This document shows, piece by piece, positions 55,501 through 63,859 of a stretch of DNA of 64,000 bases. How positions within the stretch are numbered: the first letter of the stretch is position 1; every line of letters begins with the position of its first letter. The DNA is from Pseudomonas mandelii. Its GTDB lineage: Bacteria > Pseudomonadota > Gammaproteobacteria > Pseudomonadales > Pseudomonadaceae. A program made the position numbers and the translations under genes. The stretch spans positions 496,001 through 560,000 of the forward strand of contig NZ_RCZA01000001.1 in assembly GCF_006438925.1 (NCBI RefSeq), written 5' to 3'. The notes under the pieces are model-generated. The model made no database searches. It was given only the letters and a program-made list of their open reading frames with translations, and had not been told where the DNA came from.

Positions 55501-56141
55501 ACGTGCAACGTCGGCAATAGAACGGCGTCCGGCGGCGACTCGGCTTCCTGTTCAGCGCGGTCTTGGGCGGCTTGCGCCTGCCGGGCCGAAACCGTCGCAA
55601 TCTCCGCCAGCCACTGCTTGCCTTGCGCGACCGTCAGCAGATGCCCGCCACCGGTCTGGCAATGCACCGGGCCGAGATCGACGGCCTGCATGAAGTGTTC
55701 GCGTTCCTCGCGGCTGTCGAGCACTTGCGTGCATTTGGCCGCCGTCCACTGCACTTCGGCGAAGCTCACATGCAAGGTGCTGCGCCTTGAAAACACCAGT
55801 GCGGGACGTTCTTCGATGGGCGTGCGCTGATCGCCATCGACCTTGGCGCCCTTGTGCAGCAAGGCGCTGACCAGTCCGTTGAGTACCTGATATTCGTGCA
55901 GGTGGCCGGTGACGCTGTCGATGACGTACAACCAGCCATCGCGCAGCATGCGAATGCCCAACGGGCGGGTCGTCAGGGCATACGGCAGCTTCAGTTCCGC
56001 ACTCGGGTCGAGGGGCTTTTCCACCAGCCCGTAACGCAAGGGCAGCAGCTGTACGTGGGTTTGGCGCAAGGGGCAGGCACCCAGAGAGCCGATGGGGGAT
56101 TTGGAGGCGGCAGCCGCAGCAAGGTTCGCAAGGTGGGTCAT
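52515..56141 (-). CDS. T6SS effector of the BTH_I2691/VasX-like family
   Basis: A 1208-aa effector. The N-terminus (CPLRQTHVQLLPLRYGLVE, residues 23-41) and MLRDGWLYVID (65-75) match the VasX_N/MIX type pattern of T6SS effectors. A long helical middle follows. Residues about 790-1020 are rich in Ala/Gly hydrophobic helices (LLVFLAQAVNLVVVFKETI, LSAAAATGAAGFAAAQSLA, LAGFLFTVLEFGGTWLFNRY), as in colicin-like pore formers. It starts 4 bp inside the adaptor gene and overlaps the DUF6708 gene at its end. The expected action is membrane damage in target cells (inference from family). Confidence 0.88.
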   Translation of the reverse strand: MTHLANLAAAAASKSPIGSLGACPLRQTHVQLLPLRYGLVEKPLDPSAELKLPYALTTRPLGIRMLRDGWLYVIDSVTGHLHEYQVLNGLVSALLHKGAKVDGDQRTPIEERPALVFSRRSTLHVSFAEVQWTAAKCTQVLDSREEREHFMQAVDLGPVHCQTGGGHLLTVAQGKQWLAEIATVSARQAQAAQDRAEQEAESPPDAVLLPTLHVSDAPAHEREPYLWEQPRRFREAHIGEFLGRVRPAYQDDTLFLVVQDDLGVLRDLAEYQDTVVGWVDTWSNADHNERNYLLACYIESLSQLSPADIGNLADASDDPAVNALLVDLQQLPEPTREHMRKALLDYLNKGGKVEPVDVPAPLELVQLRKEAKAEVQEMLKYQGGTPDITAHKRAIEDADRSYYTRQHFAMAPTDFVEQHLKTLIKLGKEQNKRIEDVIEGSDFTGKRGINDFIDRPAMDDALFQHRADLGRWNRLLERITADRTMLVCSGRYHRSAWYYDAREPQQLAEVFAAEYACIKDICRSDHASKEMLGYLEEHPELTRSPFYTLPLRVRPELLVQYSLLSNAGAGLLSKLPQWLEALRKIEQPHLPALDDLPEHTRAMADAVQHSYSPALNLGLSRALEGFDLAGGKVPDLDELFRHLPKALPARILDAAKTTGVTFTIATPGEHAALQTDIKDVLRERAYQKSLTSERNRLTHNKNQAGHKTPRAVELQTEIVRVRAELTQLEGRLADALSPIAELPDGSVRTYGATPARAGVTVVFPPAQQQEVRSLLKNIRLGIQSVPKADLIKSEGVGLLVFLAQAVNLVVVFKETIKQAGNKRSIGPLLSAAAATGAAGFAAAQSLADTALKARSDKLVWAAQHHALESVHVQMGKMHVGLGFVTYALGFASSLASLNTQQQNWQQATRSGNRAAQSSAALATVGAAGMTAVNAYGLSHTVHATFKVVTARSAAARTAAWAAAGTRLSTVFFRVNLAGFLFTVLEFGGTWLFNRYNISAHDKWLKTTPWSLDSDERGNYTLDQYQRYLGDLLHAPSAQLGLNKHDSLLKNLFLRAKPSDIHLTLPGVKLSDFQPPLSGKPSHRLGIGAHRLFRPLDSRGTARERKDVISDEVTDSLLVVQADPLIVCLQYPLNRNAPMAPVVETLELGVCVQMLNAKGEWVSRTHVIHLNPRGEGHFPSLPPKSVTEPPPLLLVETHLLEPVDHAQKP

Positions 56142-57004
56142 GAGCGTCCTCCTTGGCTGGCCCAGCGCTGGGCCAGATCAGCGGCCAGCGCCACACGCTC
56201 GCCGAGTGATTGCAGTGATGATGTATGCAGCAACCCGTTGATCTGCGGATGCTGGTCTAGCGGTGAGCCGTCCAGCCAGGCCATGACGTTGGCGTAGTGG
56301 AAAAGCTCGGATTGGCTGCTCACGCCCAAGGCGCCGGCCTCGGCCTCCACTTGTTCGAGCATTGGCCAACGCTGGGCCACGGTTTCACCGCCATAACGTT
56401 CGGGAAAGTGAGCGAGCAGGTGAGCGTCGAGTTCGAGCAATACGCGGCGCCGATCAGCGTGGTCCAGCGCCGAATTCTGTTCAGGGCTCAGGCGATAGGG
56501 CGTCGGCAGGTCAGGACGCTCGGACGACCGGGGTTGGTGGCGATGCCAATTCGCGCCGACGTTATCGGCCGTTACCACACAGGACAGTGGACCAAACAAA
56601 CGCTCATCGCCGCTGCCGAACAGGGCACGCGCCACGGCGGCATCGGCCAGTCGCAAAATCACCGGCAGGCCCTCTGGCATTTCAACCGTCAGCAGTTTGC
56701 GCAAATGCTGAGCAACGCCATGCGCAGGCTCGGGACTGAACAACAGCACGCCCCACTCTTCATGCGCCTGTTGCAGATAGAACTGAAAGATCGGCTCGTC
56801 AGGTTGTTCGATCGCCACCAGCAGCGGCGAGATATCCTGCAGCGCAGTGAACGGCGCACTGTCATACAGCGCAACAGTGCTTGCACCCGGACTGAGTTGC
56901 TTCAAGCGATCCGGCAAATCGCTCAAGGTCGCGCCGTCCAGCAACAGGAAAGCCTGTTGCTCGCTCCATGGCAGGTCTTCAGGCAGAGAGGTCGAGAGAT
57001 TCAT
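56138..57004 (-). CDS. DUF4123 effector-loading adaptor
   Basis: A 288-aa cytoplasmic chaperone that loads an effector onto its VgrG (Tap/TEC family, established). The ATG at 57004 (MNLSTSLPEDLPWSEQQAFL) overlaps the vgrG stop by 4 bp. DUF4123 features are FLLLDGATLSDLPDRLKQL, ALYDSAPFTALQDISPLLVA near residues 45-65, EWGVLLFSPEPAHGVAQHLR and LPVILRLADAAVARALF. It lies between vgrG and the effector, so both partners are clear. Confidence 0.9.
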   Translation of the reverse strand: MNLSTSLPEDLPWSEQQAFLLLDGATLSDLPDRLKQLSPGASTVALYDSAPFTALQDISPLLVAIEQPDEPIFQFYLQQAHEEWGVLLFSPEPAHGVAQHLRKLLTVEMPEGLPVILRLADAAVARALFGSGDERLFGPLSCVVTADNVGANWHRHQPRSSERPDLPTPYRLSPEQNSALDHADRRRVLLELDAHLLAHFPERYGGETVAQRWPMLEQVEAEAGALGVSSQSELFHYANVMAWLDGSPLDQHPQINGLLHTSSLQSLGERVALAADLAQRWASQGGRS

Positions 57005-59001
57005 GCTTGGGCGGCCTCGCAAATCAGGCAGCGCGAGGCGCGGGTTGAAATCAGCGCATGACGTTGCTGGACCGCATCGAACGTCACTTTCAACAAAGGC
57101 AAGGCGCCCGGCATCAAAGGCTCAGTCGACATGCCCACGGCCGGGGCGCCGCCCTGCACAATAGGTGCGCTGCTGAAAATGCCTTCCGGGCCTATCGTCA
57201 GCCAATGACCGCCAGCCTGAATCGCCGCGCGCTGACCACCGTCGATGACCACTTGTTCGTCTGCATTGAGGTGAATGTGCCGAGTGGCACTGAGCAGGTG
57301 ATTGGTGGTTCGGATATGGCGATCGCCATGAACCAGCAAGTGATCGTTTTGTTTGAGTTCGGTCAAGCGGTTGCCGTGGGTGAGGTGCTGTTCTTCGCCA
57401 CGCAGGTCGTGGCTGGCGATGCCGCCGACCACCACGGTGCGTTGGTTATCGACTTGAATGCGCTCGTCGTTGAGGACGAGCTGGACGAAATCGCGCTGGG
57501 CACGCAGGGCAATCTCCTCGGCGCCCTTTTTGTCCTCGATGCGCAACTCGTTGTAACCGCCCCCGCCGGGACTGCTCTGGCTGCGGAAAATGCTGCGGGT
57601 GTGCTCGGCCGGCAAATCGAGTGGCACTGGAGTTGAGGCGTTGGGCAGACAGTTGAGGATAAAAGGTTTGTCAGGGTCGCCATCGGTGAACCCCACCAGC
57701 ACTTCCATGCCGACCCGGGGGATCTGGACGCTGCCATAACGGTCATGGGCCCAACCGGTAGCGACCCGAAGCCAGCAGCTCGATTGTTCGTCGCGCTGAC
57801 CCTCTCGGTCCCACGGCAGTTGAACCTTGACCCGGCCGTACTCGTCGCAGTAGATCTCTTCGCCGGGCGGGCCTGTGACGATGGCATGCTGGTTGCCCGT
57901 TATTCGCGGTTTGGCGTGCTCAAGAGCCGGCCTGAATATGACGTCCCAAGGTGTCGCGACGAAGTGGTTACGGTAGCCCTGACTGAAACCGTCCTGCGGA
58001 CTGGCATCGGTAATCGACTCCTCAAGCACTTGGGGTTGCAAGCCAACATGTTCGACTTCAGTCAGAAGCCACAGGCCATTCCAGTCAGTGCGGGGGTGTT
58101 CGGACATGTCGACGAAATGGCCGCTACGCATGGCGCACTGATCGCTGCGCCCTTCGGCTTGCTGGTAATCGGCGCGGTGACGTTCCAGTGCCCGATTGGC
58201 CAGATGTTTACCGCGCTCACGATGGGTGAATTGACCTGGGAAACCATAATCCTCAAGGTGCGGCAGCAGCGGGTTTTTGGCCTCGCTTTCCAGTTCCAGA
58301 CGCGGTTTCTCGAAGTCGTAATCACGACGGCTGACGTGGGTCGGGCGGGTTTCCAGTCGCAGCTTGAAACGGTCGATCACCGGCGCTTCGGCGACCATGC
58401 CACTGCCTGGCCTGTACGCGGTTGACTGGGAGGGTTTCGAGAAGCTGGTTTGATCGTCGCCGAACACCAGCACATGTCCGTCGGGGCTGTGCTCGAAATG
58501 AAAGTGCAGACCTTCTTCCTCGCACAACCTTTGCAGGAAATGCAGATCAGCCTCGTACTGCACACAATAGAGCCGTGCCCGGTACTCGGCGCTTAGTTGG
58601 AAACGCCAGGCATCGGGCTGCATTCCCTGGTCTTTCAGTACTTTTGCAATGATCTGCTGCACGCTCAGGTGCTGAAAAATGCGCTGATTGTGGCAGTGGG
58701 CGAGGTAGGCAAGCCGGGGCACCAGGGTGATTTGATAGCGGGTCAGGCGTTTGCCGGAATCGCCTTGGGCGATTTGATAGACCTGCCCGTGAATGCCGGC
58801 GCCGTCAGGACCGAAGCGCAGAAAAGCCGGGCGATGCAGCAGAGACTCGAGGTCCAGGTCGGGGCGTTCGCTGACCAGTTCGAGTTTGACTGCGTAGGGT
58901 TGGTTGAGCCTCTCCTTGGCGCGGAATTCGAGCACCTGAAGGTCGTGGGGGAAACCTTCAATGTCGAGTTTGAAAACGACCTGCTTGGCCTCGCTGAGCA
59001 T
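57001..59001 (-). CDS. vgrG: VgrG spike protein of the second effector module
   Basis: A 666-aa VgrG, paralogue of the operon copy with the same domain layout: gp27-like (YQIAQGDSGKRLTRYQITLV, CVQYEADLHFLQRLCEEEGL), OB/needle (VTGPPGEEIYCDEYGRVKVQ, ATGWAHDRYGSVQIPRVGME, SSPGGGGYNELRIEDKKGAE). The ATG at 59001 (MLSEAKQVVFKLDIEGFPHD) is chosen since AGGGAC lies 8 bp upstream; ATG at 59007 and an earlier one are also open. The C-terminal 60 residues after the needle differ from the operon copy, which fits delivery of a different effector. Confidence 0.93.
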   Translation of the reverse strand: MLSEAKQVVFKLDIEGFPHDLQVLEFRAKERLNQPYAVKLELVSERPDLDLESLLHRPAFLRFGPDGAGIHGQVYQIAQGDSGKRLTRYQITLVPRLAYLAHCHNQRIFQHLSVQQIIAKVLKDQGMQPDAWRFQLSAEYRARLYCVQYEADLHFLQRLCEEEGLHFHFEHSPDGHVLVFGDDQTSFSKPSQSTAYRPGSGMVAEAPVIDRFKLRLETRPTHVSRRDYDFEKPRLELESEAKNPLLPHLEDYGFPGQFTHRERGKHLANRALERHRADYQQAEGRSDQCAMRSGHFVDMSEHPRTDWNGLWLLTEVEHVGLQPQVLEESITDASPQDGFSQGYRNHFVATPWDVIFRPALEHAKPRITGNQHAIVTGPPGEEIYCDEYGRVKVQLPWDREGQRDEQSSCWLRVATGWAHDRYGSVQIPRVGMEVLVGFTDGDPDKPFILNCLPNASTPVPLDLPAEHTRSIFRSQSSPGGGGYNELRIEDKKGAEEIALRAQRDFVQLVLNDERIQVDNQRTVVVGGIASHDLRGEEQHLTHGNRLTELKQNDHLLVHGDRHIRTTNHLLSATRHIHLNADEQVVIDGGQRAAIQAGGHWLTIGPEGIFSSAPIVQGGAPAVGMSTEPLMPGALPLLKVTFDAVQQRHALISTRASRCLICEAAQA

Positions 59002-59354
59002 CCACATGTCCCTGTGTCTATTTGTAAGCACGGGACTTTGCGTGGATCTACAAATTGGCGCAGTCAGACGAATCGATATTTAGCGTAGGACGCTTCCGTT
59101 AAGCCGAATAGTTGTCGAATATCGTTTCCCGCCAACATTTTCGGAAGTTAAACACCGCTCGACAGCGCTTGTTTAAAACGGCTCAAGGTTACTTCCTGCA
59201 AGCTACAACACCTTGCGTCGTTGCCTACGGCTACGCCAGAATCCGCCGGCTTGTGCGCCTTGGGGGCGGTCGGTAACTTGGTTCCTGTCACTGCCCATCA
59301 GTGATCGGGTTTAGTCGCTCGCTGGTAATTGAAGATGCACAAGCTTCTGTCAGA

Positions 59355-59460
59355 CAGGTATTTCCTACCTGCATTTGATGGTGGCTGTGCGTAGGGCACC
59401 TTCGGGTGCGCCGGCTTCTTCAATTCCCCGGTCCGACTAACCTGCGTACAGCTGCCACCC
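59355..59460 (+). ncRNA. Structured leader upstream of DUF6124 gene, copy 2
   Basis: A small hairpin (59355-59360 with 59366-59371) precedes a long stem (59380-59395 with 59441-59459, with a 3-nt bulge on the 3' arm) that encloses a UUCG-capped hairpin (59396-59400 with 59405-59409) and a GCCGG...CCCGGTCC core. The architecture equals that at 18032-18135 while the sequence of loops and stems differs. It ends about 50 bp before the DUF6124 start. Upstream, 59002-59354 contains the vgrG promoter side and no supported gene. Confidence 0.6.
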
Positions 59461-59511
59461 CTTCGTTTAGTCGGCGAAGTGTTGTCAGCATCATTCAAGG
59501 AATTGAAGATC

Positions 59512-59907
59512 ATGTTCAAGGTCACACCAAACCCACCCGACACCGATCCGGTCTCCCCCTACGAAAGCCCCGACTCAAACAAACTCAACGAAGCCGCCGA
59601 GCGCGCCCTCGACCATCACTTCCCGCCAGCCGACCCCAAACCACCAAAACGCAACGGCCAGCTCTTCAGCGTCTGCCCGGGTATCAACCCTGAAACCCTT
59701 CTCGCCAATGCCTCGGAAGATTTGCTGTCCATCAGCGCCATCGCCGCCAACCTCGCCGACGATGTGGACGGTTCCCGCCGCTCCGTAGCCCTGGCGCTCA
59801 GCCGCATGGCCGACGGCGTGCATTTGTTGGTGGAGCGAATGCTGGATCATCTGGATGAGCCGGAGATAGCGGCGATTCTCGCCAGGAAACAAAGCCGAGT
59901 CAGTTGA
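59512..59907 (+). CDS. DUF6124 family protein, copy 2
   Basis: A 131-aa paralogue of the gene at 18197. The ATG at 59512 (MFKVTPNPPDTDPVSPYES) is the usual family start; an earlier in-frame start would run into the leader. Shared blocks are LNEAAERALDHHF, ETLLANASEDLLSISAIAAN and VDGSRRSVALALSRMADGVH. Function unknown. It ends just before a terminator and an intron-like sequence. Confidence 0.87.
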   Translation: MFKVTPNPPDTDPVSPYESPDSNKLNEAAERALDHHFPPADPKPPKRNGQLFSVCPGINPETLLANASEDLLSISAIAANLADDVDGSRRSVALALSRMADGVHLLVERMLDHLDEPEIAAILARKQSRVS

Positions 59908-59946
59908 TCGACCAAGAAAAAAGTACTCCGCCCCCCATAAAAAAAT

Positions 59947-59980
59947 GGTTCTTCCCCGGAAAACCGTGAAGAACCTTTTT
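59947..59980 (+). terminator. Terminator of DUF6124 copy 2
   Basis: Eight-bp stem (59947-59954 with 59968-59975) with a 13-nt loop; A-run before and T-run after. Confidence 0.8.
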
Positions 59981-59984
59981 ATTG

Positions 59985-60240
59985 GTGCGCCAGGCATGGC
60001 GAGTAGCGCCGTGACTGGCGCTGTTTGGCTCACTGTGGTGGTGAGTTGGAGGTAGAAGCCATTTACACACCCGGCAAGAGGAGGTGTTCGCCAGAGGCAA
60101 GGGTGTCGCGGGTGACTGCGAATCTGAAGGAAACGCGAGGCAAAATGCTGGCCTGACGAACAGGAGGCGGTAGCGGAGGGAAGATACCCGTTACTGGCTG
60201 CATCCTTGCAACCAGCAACGAAGGGCTGTTACTACACATT
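59985..60240 (+). mobile_element. Truncated group II intron (5' domain I portion), no reverse transcriptase
   Basis: The sequence starts GTGCGCCAGGCATGGC, a typical 5' end of bacterial group II introns. It continues with GAGGAGGTGTTCGCCAGAGG, then GCAAGGGTGTCG, GGGTGACTGCGAATCTGAAG and GCCTGACGAACAGGA, which I recognise from conserved domain I sequence. It begins 5 bp behind the T-run of a terminator, the site preferred by some bacterial group II introns. No domain V/VI and no maturase gene follow: the next gene is levansucrase. The 3' boundary is uncertain; 60241-60354 is unexplained. Confidence 0.65.
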
Positions 60241-60354
60241 GTTCAATGGGGCTTGCGAGCAACGTCGCAGTGAATCAGGCGGGATATCTCGATCATATCC
60301 ACAACGGTTTTTTCATCGACCTCAAACCCGCGGCCTGAAAGCCCTGTATCGCTA

Positions 60355-61629
60355 TTACTTGAGCGTGACGTCGAGCATCGGCGGGATATAACCGTAGTCG
60401 TACTCGGCCACCACGAACGTCTGCTGCCCTTTTATCTTCATGCCCACCGTCGGCGCCTCAGTGCCGCCGATACGAATCTGCGTGCCGGTTTCGTCGGTCG
60501 GTACGCTGTCGATAAAGGAGGTCACCAGGCCGTTGGGCATCACATAGTGCGAGTAGGTCTGGAACGGCTGAGAAGACGGGTTGCCCAGCACCAGGCCGGA
60601 ACCGTTCAACGGCACGTAAGGGCCGAACAGCGAATCCGCGACAAAACCGTACACCCCGTCCGGCCCGGTCACACCATCGGCATAGGTGAACGTATGGCTG
60701 ATGGTGAACAGGTAGTACTTGCCGTCCTGGAACACGAAGTGCGGGCGTTCGGTCTGGTCGTTGACCCCCACAGCGGTCAGCAGCGGCGGTAGCATTTCCC
60801 AGTCGTCGCCGTCCGCGTCACGGGCCACGGCGATGCCGACACAGGCGGTCTGGAAGCGCGAGTTGCCGACGTTTTCATAACCCGGCGGTACATCGCCGAT
60901 TTCCGCTTCACCCACCTTGTGCGAGCCGCGCTCGCCGGCCACGTTGCCCTCGAACAGCATGTACAGGTTGCCGTCCTTCGGGTCGCGGAATGGCCATGGA
61001 TCACGGAAGCCCCAGAAGGAATTCTGTGCTTCGGTCTGGTACATCTTGCCGTCGGCCTCGAACAGCGGCTTGACCTTCTCGAAGCCGACCATGCTGACGC
61101 CATGTTCGGTGGTCACCACCCGGCCCCGCACCTTGACGATGGTCGCGCCCGGGGTGACGGCGGTGTAATACAGGTCCACCTCACCCTGGTCATTCAACAG
61201 GATCGGCGTACCGGCCCATTCGCGAACGGTCGGCGAAACCCCTTCAGCCATCACACGGCCGCCGAGTTTCCAGTCCTTGCCGGTACGAGAAAACCAGTAG
61301 TACATCTTTGCCCGACCGTGGCGATCGTTCCAGTCGCGGGTGATGTTGTAGTTGCCGTTCTCGTCGATGTACTCCGGGTCGTTTGGATGACGATCGGCAG
61401 TCAGGGTGAAGATCACCGACCAGCCATCGACGGACGTCACGTTACCATCCATGTCGCGCAGCGGCATGGTGTCCCAGATGAACACTTCGTTGCTCAATAC
61501 CGGGAAATCCGCGCTGACCAGCGGTTGGGTGGTGGTGGGATCGTCCGCGCGGACTTTCAGCGCATCAGCGCGGGTCCAGAGGCTGGATTGATGGGGCGTT
61601 TTGCCGAATTTTTCAGTGTTGCTTTTCAT
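60355..61629 (-). CDS. lsc: Levansucrase (GH68)
   Basis: A 424-aa secreted enzyme that splits sucrose and polymerises the fructose into levan. It resembles P. syringae LscB/LscC. The catalytic triad is visible: nucleophile Asp in VFIWDTMPL (residues about 49-57), stabiliser Asp in [10 protein letters not shown], and acid/base Glu in [30 protein letters not shown] near the N-terminus is characteristic. There is no classical signal peptide, as in other gram-negative levansucrases. GAGG lies 9 bp before the ATG. It is a single-gene unit with a LexA-type palindrome 53 bp upstream. Confidence 0.95.
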   Translation of the reverse strand: MKSNTEKFGKTPHQSSLWTRADALKVRADDPTTTQPLVSADFPVLSNEVFIWDTMPLRDMDGNVTSVDGWSVIFTLTADRHPNDPEYIDENGNYNITRDWNDRHGRAKMYYWFSRTGKDWKLGGRVMAEGVSPTVREWAGTPILLNDQGEVDLYYTAVTPGATIVKVRGRVVTTEHGVSMVGFEKVKPLFEADGKMYQTEAQNSFWGFRDPWPFRDPKDGNLYMLFEGNVAGERGSHKVGEAEIGDVPPGYENVGNSRFQTACVGIAVARDADGDDWEMLPPLLTAVGVNDQTERPHFVFQDGKYYLFTISHTFTYADGVTGPDGVYGFVADSLFGPYVPLNGSGLVLGNPSSQPFQTYSHYVMPNGLVTSFIDSVPTDETGTQIRIGGTEAPTVGMKIKGQQTFVVAEYDYGYIPPMLDVTLK

Positions 61630-61681
61630 AGGGTAATGCCTCGTCCATGAATGGATTCGAATAAATATTGATCAAAAAATA

Positions 61682-61697
61682 CTGTATGCACATACAG
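61682..61697. promoter_or_regulatory. LexA/SOS-box-like palindrome in the levansucrase promoter
   Basis: CTGTATGCACATACAG fits the gammaproteobacterial LexA consensus CTGT-N8-ACAG exactly, with flanking T and A/T-rich sequence. It lies 53 bp upstream of the levansucrase start. On the minus strand TTGAGT and TTGACC hexamers lie just upstream, so the site is placed to overlap or follow the promoter. No other gene start is close. Confidence 0.65.
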
Positions 61698-61973
61698 CTA
61701 ATTAACCTTAAGAGACTCAATCTTATGGGTCAAGAAAAAAATGCATTTGTGCATAATTTAATATTTTTCTGAAGCTGATACGTTTCAGCTTGCGATTTTT
61801 ATAGAAGTTTTTTCTCAGCCAGATCGGCGACGTTGCCTGCAAAACACGCGCGTTTAACCGCTGGTCGGTCGAGGGTATGCGTAGCTGATGCAACGGGCGG
61901 AAGCAGGGACTGGGCGGATCGGTCAACTGAGTCAGCGCATCCTGCGCAAAGCCCAACAAGGCTGTGAAGAACC

Positions 61974-62015
61974 AAAAAAAATGGGCACCCAACCCAGTTG
62001 GCGTGCCCATTTTTT
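61974..62015. terminator. Terminator of hupB
   Basis: An 8-bp stem (61981-61988 with 62003-62010), extended by A/T pairs on both sides, is followed by a T-run on the minus strand and also on the plus strand. It lies 37 bp past the hupB stop. The rest of the gap 61630-61973 holds the levansucrase promoter region. Confidence 0.85.
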
Positions 62016-62051
62016 ATCCCGCTCCCGCGCTACGCGGGAAGTCGGTGCGTG

Positions 62052-62327
62052 TTACGGATTAACGCTGTCTTTCAACGATTTGCCTGGCTTGAACGCAACA
62101 GTGTTGCTGGCCTTGATTTTGACGGGCTCACCGGTTTGCGGGTTTTTGCCGGTGCGGGCACCGCGGTGGCGTTGCAGGAAGGTACCGAAGCCCACCAGCG
62201 TGACGCTGTCCTTGCGGTGCAGAGCGCCGGTGATTTCTTCGAGAACGGCGTTGAGAACGCGGTTGGCCTGCTCTTTGGTGAGGTCTGCTTTTTCAGCAAT
62301 TGCAGCGGCGAGTTCTGGTTTACGCAT
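62052..62327 (-). CDS. hupB: HU family DNA-binding protein
   Basis: A 91-aa nucleoid protein that bends and compacts DNA. It starts MRKPELAAAIAEKADLTKEQ and has the HU signature VGFGTFLQRHRGARTGKNPQ (about residues 45-64), with the DNA-intercalating proline in GKNPQTGEPVKI. AAGGGG precedes the ATG. It marks the return to the conserved chromosomal backbone (PA5348 position in PAO1, from memory). Confidence 0.95.
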   Translation of the reverse strand: MRKPELAAAIAEKADLTKEQANRVLNAVLEEITGALHRKDSVTLVGFGTFLQRHRGARTGKNPQTGEPVKIKASNTVAFKPGKSLKDSVNP

Positions 62328-62519
62328 TAGTGAAGCCCCTTTGACGGTTTTTTGTTGTTATGTCCGTGCTGTTCTCGTTGGAACAGCGCCCAAAGCGCCG
62401 CAGATGCTCTACTCTGCGGCAGACGGGAGTGAGGATGGCACGCAGCGAAGAGCCGCGCCAGTCTCGGCGCGACCTTTGTAGGGGCAAAAGAGGGGTGATT
62501 CCGACAGAACGACCGGTAT

Positions 62520-63668
62520 TTACGCCAGCAGTGCCGGAAGCTCTTTGTTCAGGGCCAGTTTTTCCATCACCGCCGCGCCTGTCAGGGCATAACCCAGCAG
62601 TTTGCCGCTGGCATCGCGGCACAATACCTTGATGTCCGCACCCTGCCCTTCGACTGTCCAGACGCCCTCCAAACCCCGTGGCGGCGGTGAAACCACCAAG
62701 GGACAGACCGGCGTTTTAACGGTGATGGGCATCGGGCCATAACTCACCGCCGTCGGGTTTCCGGCGAGGGTCTGAGCCAGCGCTCTCGCACAGCTCATGA
62801 GGGGCATCACGTACAACAGATTCAGCCCATCGACTTCGGCGCAGTCGCCCAGGGCATAGATATTGGCGTGAGAGGTTTTCAACTGACGATCGACCACCAC
62901 GCCGCGATTGACCTGCACACCGGCCGCAGCCGCCAGGTCGATGCGCGGACGCAGCCCGATGGCCGACACCACCACATCGCAAGGGATCACCTGGCCATCG
63001 GACAGATGCGCTTCCAGTCCGTCAGCAACGCGCTGCAAGCGATTGAGCACCGGCCCGAGGTGGAAGCGTGCGCCCAGGCTTTCCAGCCCGGCCTGGACCG
63101 CAGCGGCCGCCGCCGGGTGCAACAGGGTCGGCATGACCTGCTCGCACGGTGCAACCAGTTGCACCTCGTAACCGCCAAGGATCAGATCGTTGGCGAACTC
63201 GCAACCAATCAGGCCGGCGCCGAGCAGCAACACGCGACGTTTGCCGGCCGCCGCTGTGCGAAAGCGTGCGTAGTCTTCCAGATCGTTGATCGGGAAGACT
63301 GCGTCAGCCGCATCGCCTTCGATCGGCACTCGCACGGTTTCCGCGCCCCAGGCGAGGATCAGGTCACGGTAAAACACCGCTTCCTCTCCGATCCACAAGC
63401 GCTTGTGGCCAGGGTCGATGCCGCTGATGCGCGTGTGTGTACGCACTTCGGCCTTCAACTGCTCGGCCATGGTGCCGGGTTCGGCCATGCTCAAGCCGTC
63501 AGCGTCTTTGTTTTTGCCGAAGCCGGTGGAGAGCATCGGCTTGGAGTAGGAGCGTCCGTCATCGGCAGTAATCAGCAGCAGCGGGGTTTCGCCATCGAGT
63601 TTGCGAAACTCCCGGGCCAGGTTGTAGCCGGCCAGCCCGGTGCCGACGATCACGACAGGTGCGTTCAT
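62520..63668 (-). CDS. rubB: Rubredoxin-NAD(+) reductase
   Basis: A 382-aa FAD enzyme that passes electrons from NADH to rubredoxin. FAD site [20 protein letters not shown] at residues 5-24, NAD site [19 protein letters not shown] near residue 146, and the second FAD motif [12 protein letters not shown] near residue 270. A C-terminal extension ([20 protein letters not shown]) is typical for this group. GAGGAG lies upstream. It follows the rubredoxin gene by 20 bp and shares its operon. Confidence 0.95.
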   Translation of the reverse strand: MNAPVVIVGTGLAGYNLAREFRKLDGETPLLLITADDGRSYSKPMLSTGFGKNKDADGLSMAEPGTMAEQLKAEVRTHTRISGIDPGHKRLWIGEEAVFYRDLILAWGAETVRVPIEGDAADAVFPINDLEDYARFRTAAAGKRRVLLLGAGLIGCEFANDLILGGYEVQLVAPCEQVMPTLLHPAAAAAVQAGLESLGARFHLGPVLNRLQRVADGLEAHLSDGQVIPCDVVVSAIGLRPRIDLAAAAGVQVNRGVVVDRQLKTSHANIYALGDCAEVDGLNLLYVMPLMSCARALAQTLAGNPTAVSYGPMPITVKTPVCPLVVSPPPRGLEGVWTVEGQGADIKVLCRDASGKLLGYALTGAAVMEKLALNKELPALLA

Positions 63669-63688
63669 TCCTTACTCCTCTAATTGTT

Positions 63689-63859
63689 TTATGCAGCGAT
63701 TTCGATCATTTCAAAATCCATCTTTCCCACGCCGCAGTCCGGGCACAACCAGTCTTCCGGCACGTCCTGCCACAGGGTGCCTGGGGCAATACCATCATCC
63801 GGCCAACCTTCAGCTTCGTTGTAGATCAGGCCGCAAACCACACATTGCCACTTTTTCAT
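63689..63859 (-). CDS. rubA: Rubredoxin (56 aa)
   Basis: A small iron electron carrier. The start is the ATG at 63859 ([20 protein letters not shown]) with GAGG 10 bp upstream; another ATG three codons earlier is less well placed. The four iron-binding cysteines are in CVVC at residues 6-9 and CPDC at 39-42, with the family's [12 protein letters not shown]. It lies directly upstream of its reductase. The remaining 130 bp to the window edge hold nothing I can assign firmly. Confidence 0.95.
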   Translation of the reverse strand: MKKWQCVVCGLIYNEAEGWPDDGIAPGTLWQDVPEDWLCPDCGVGKMDFEMIEIAA

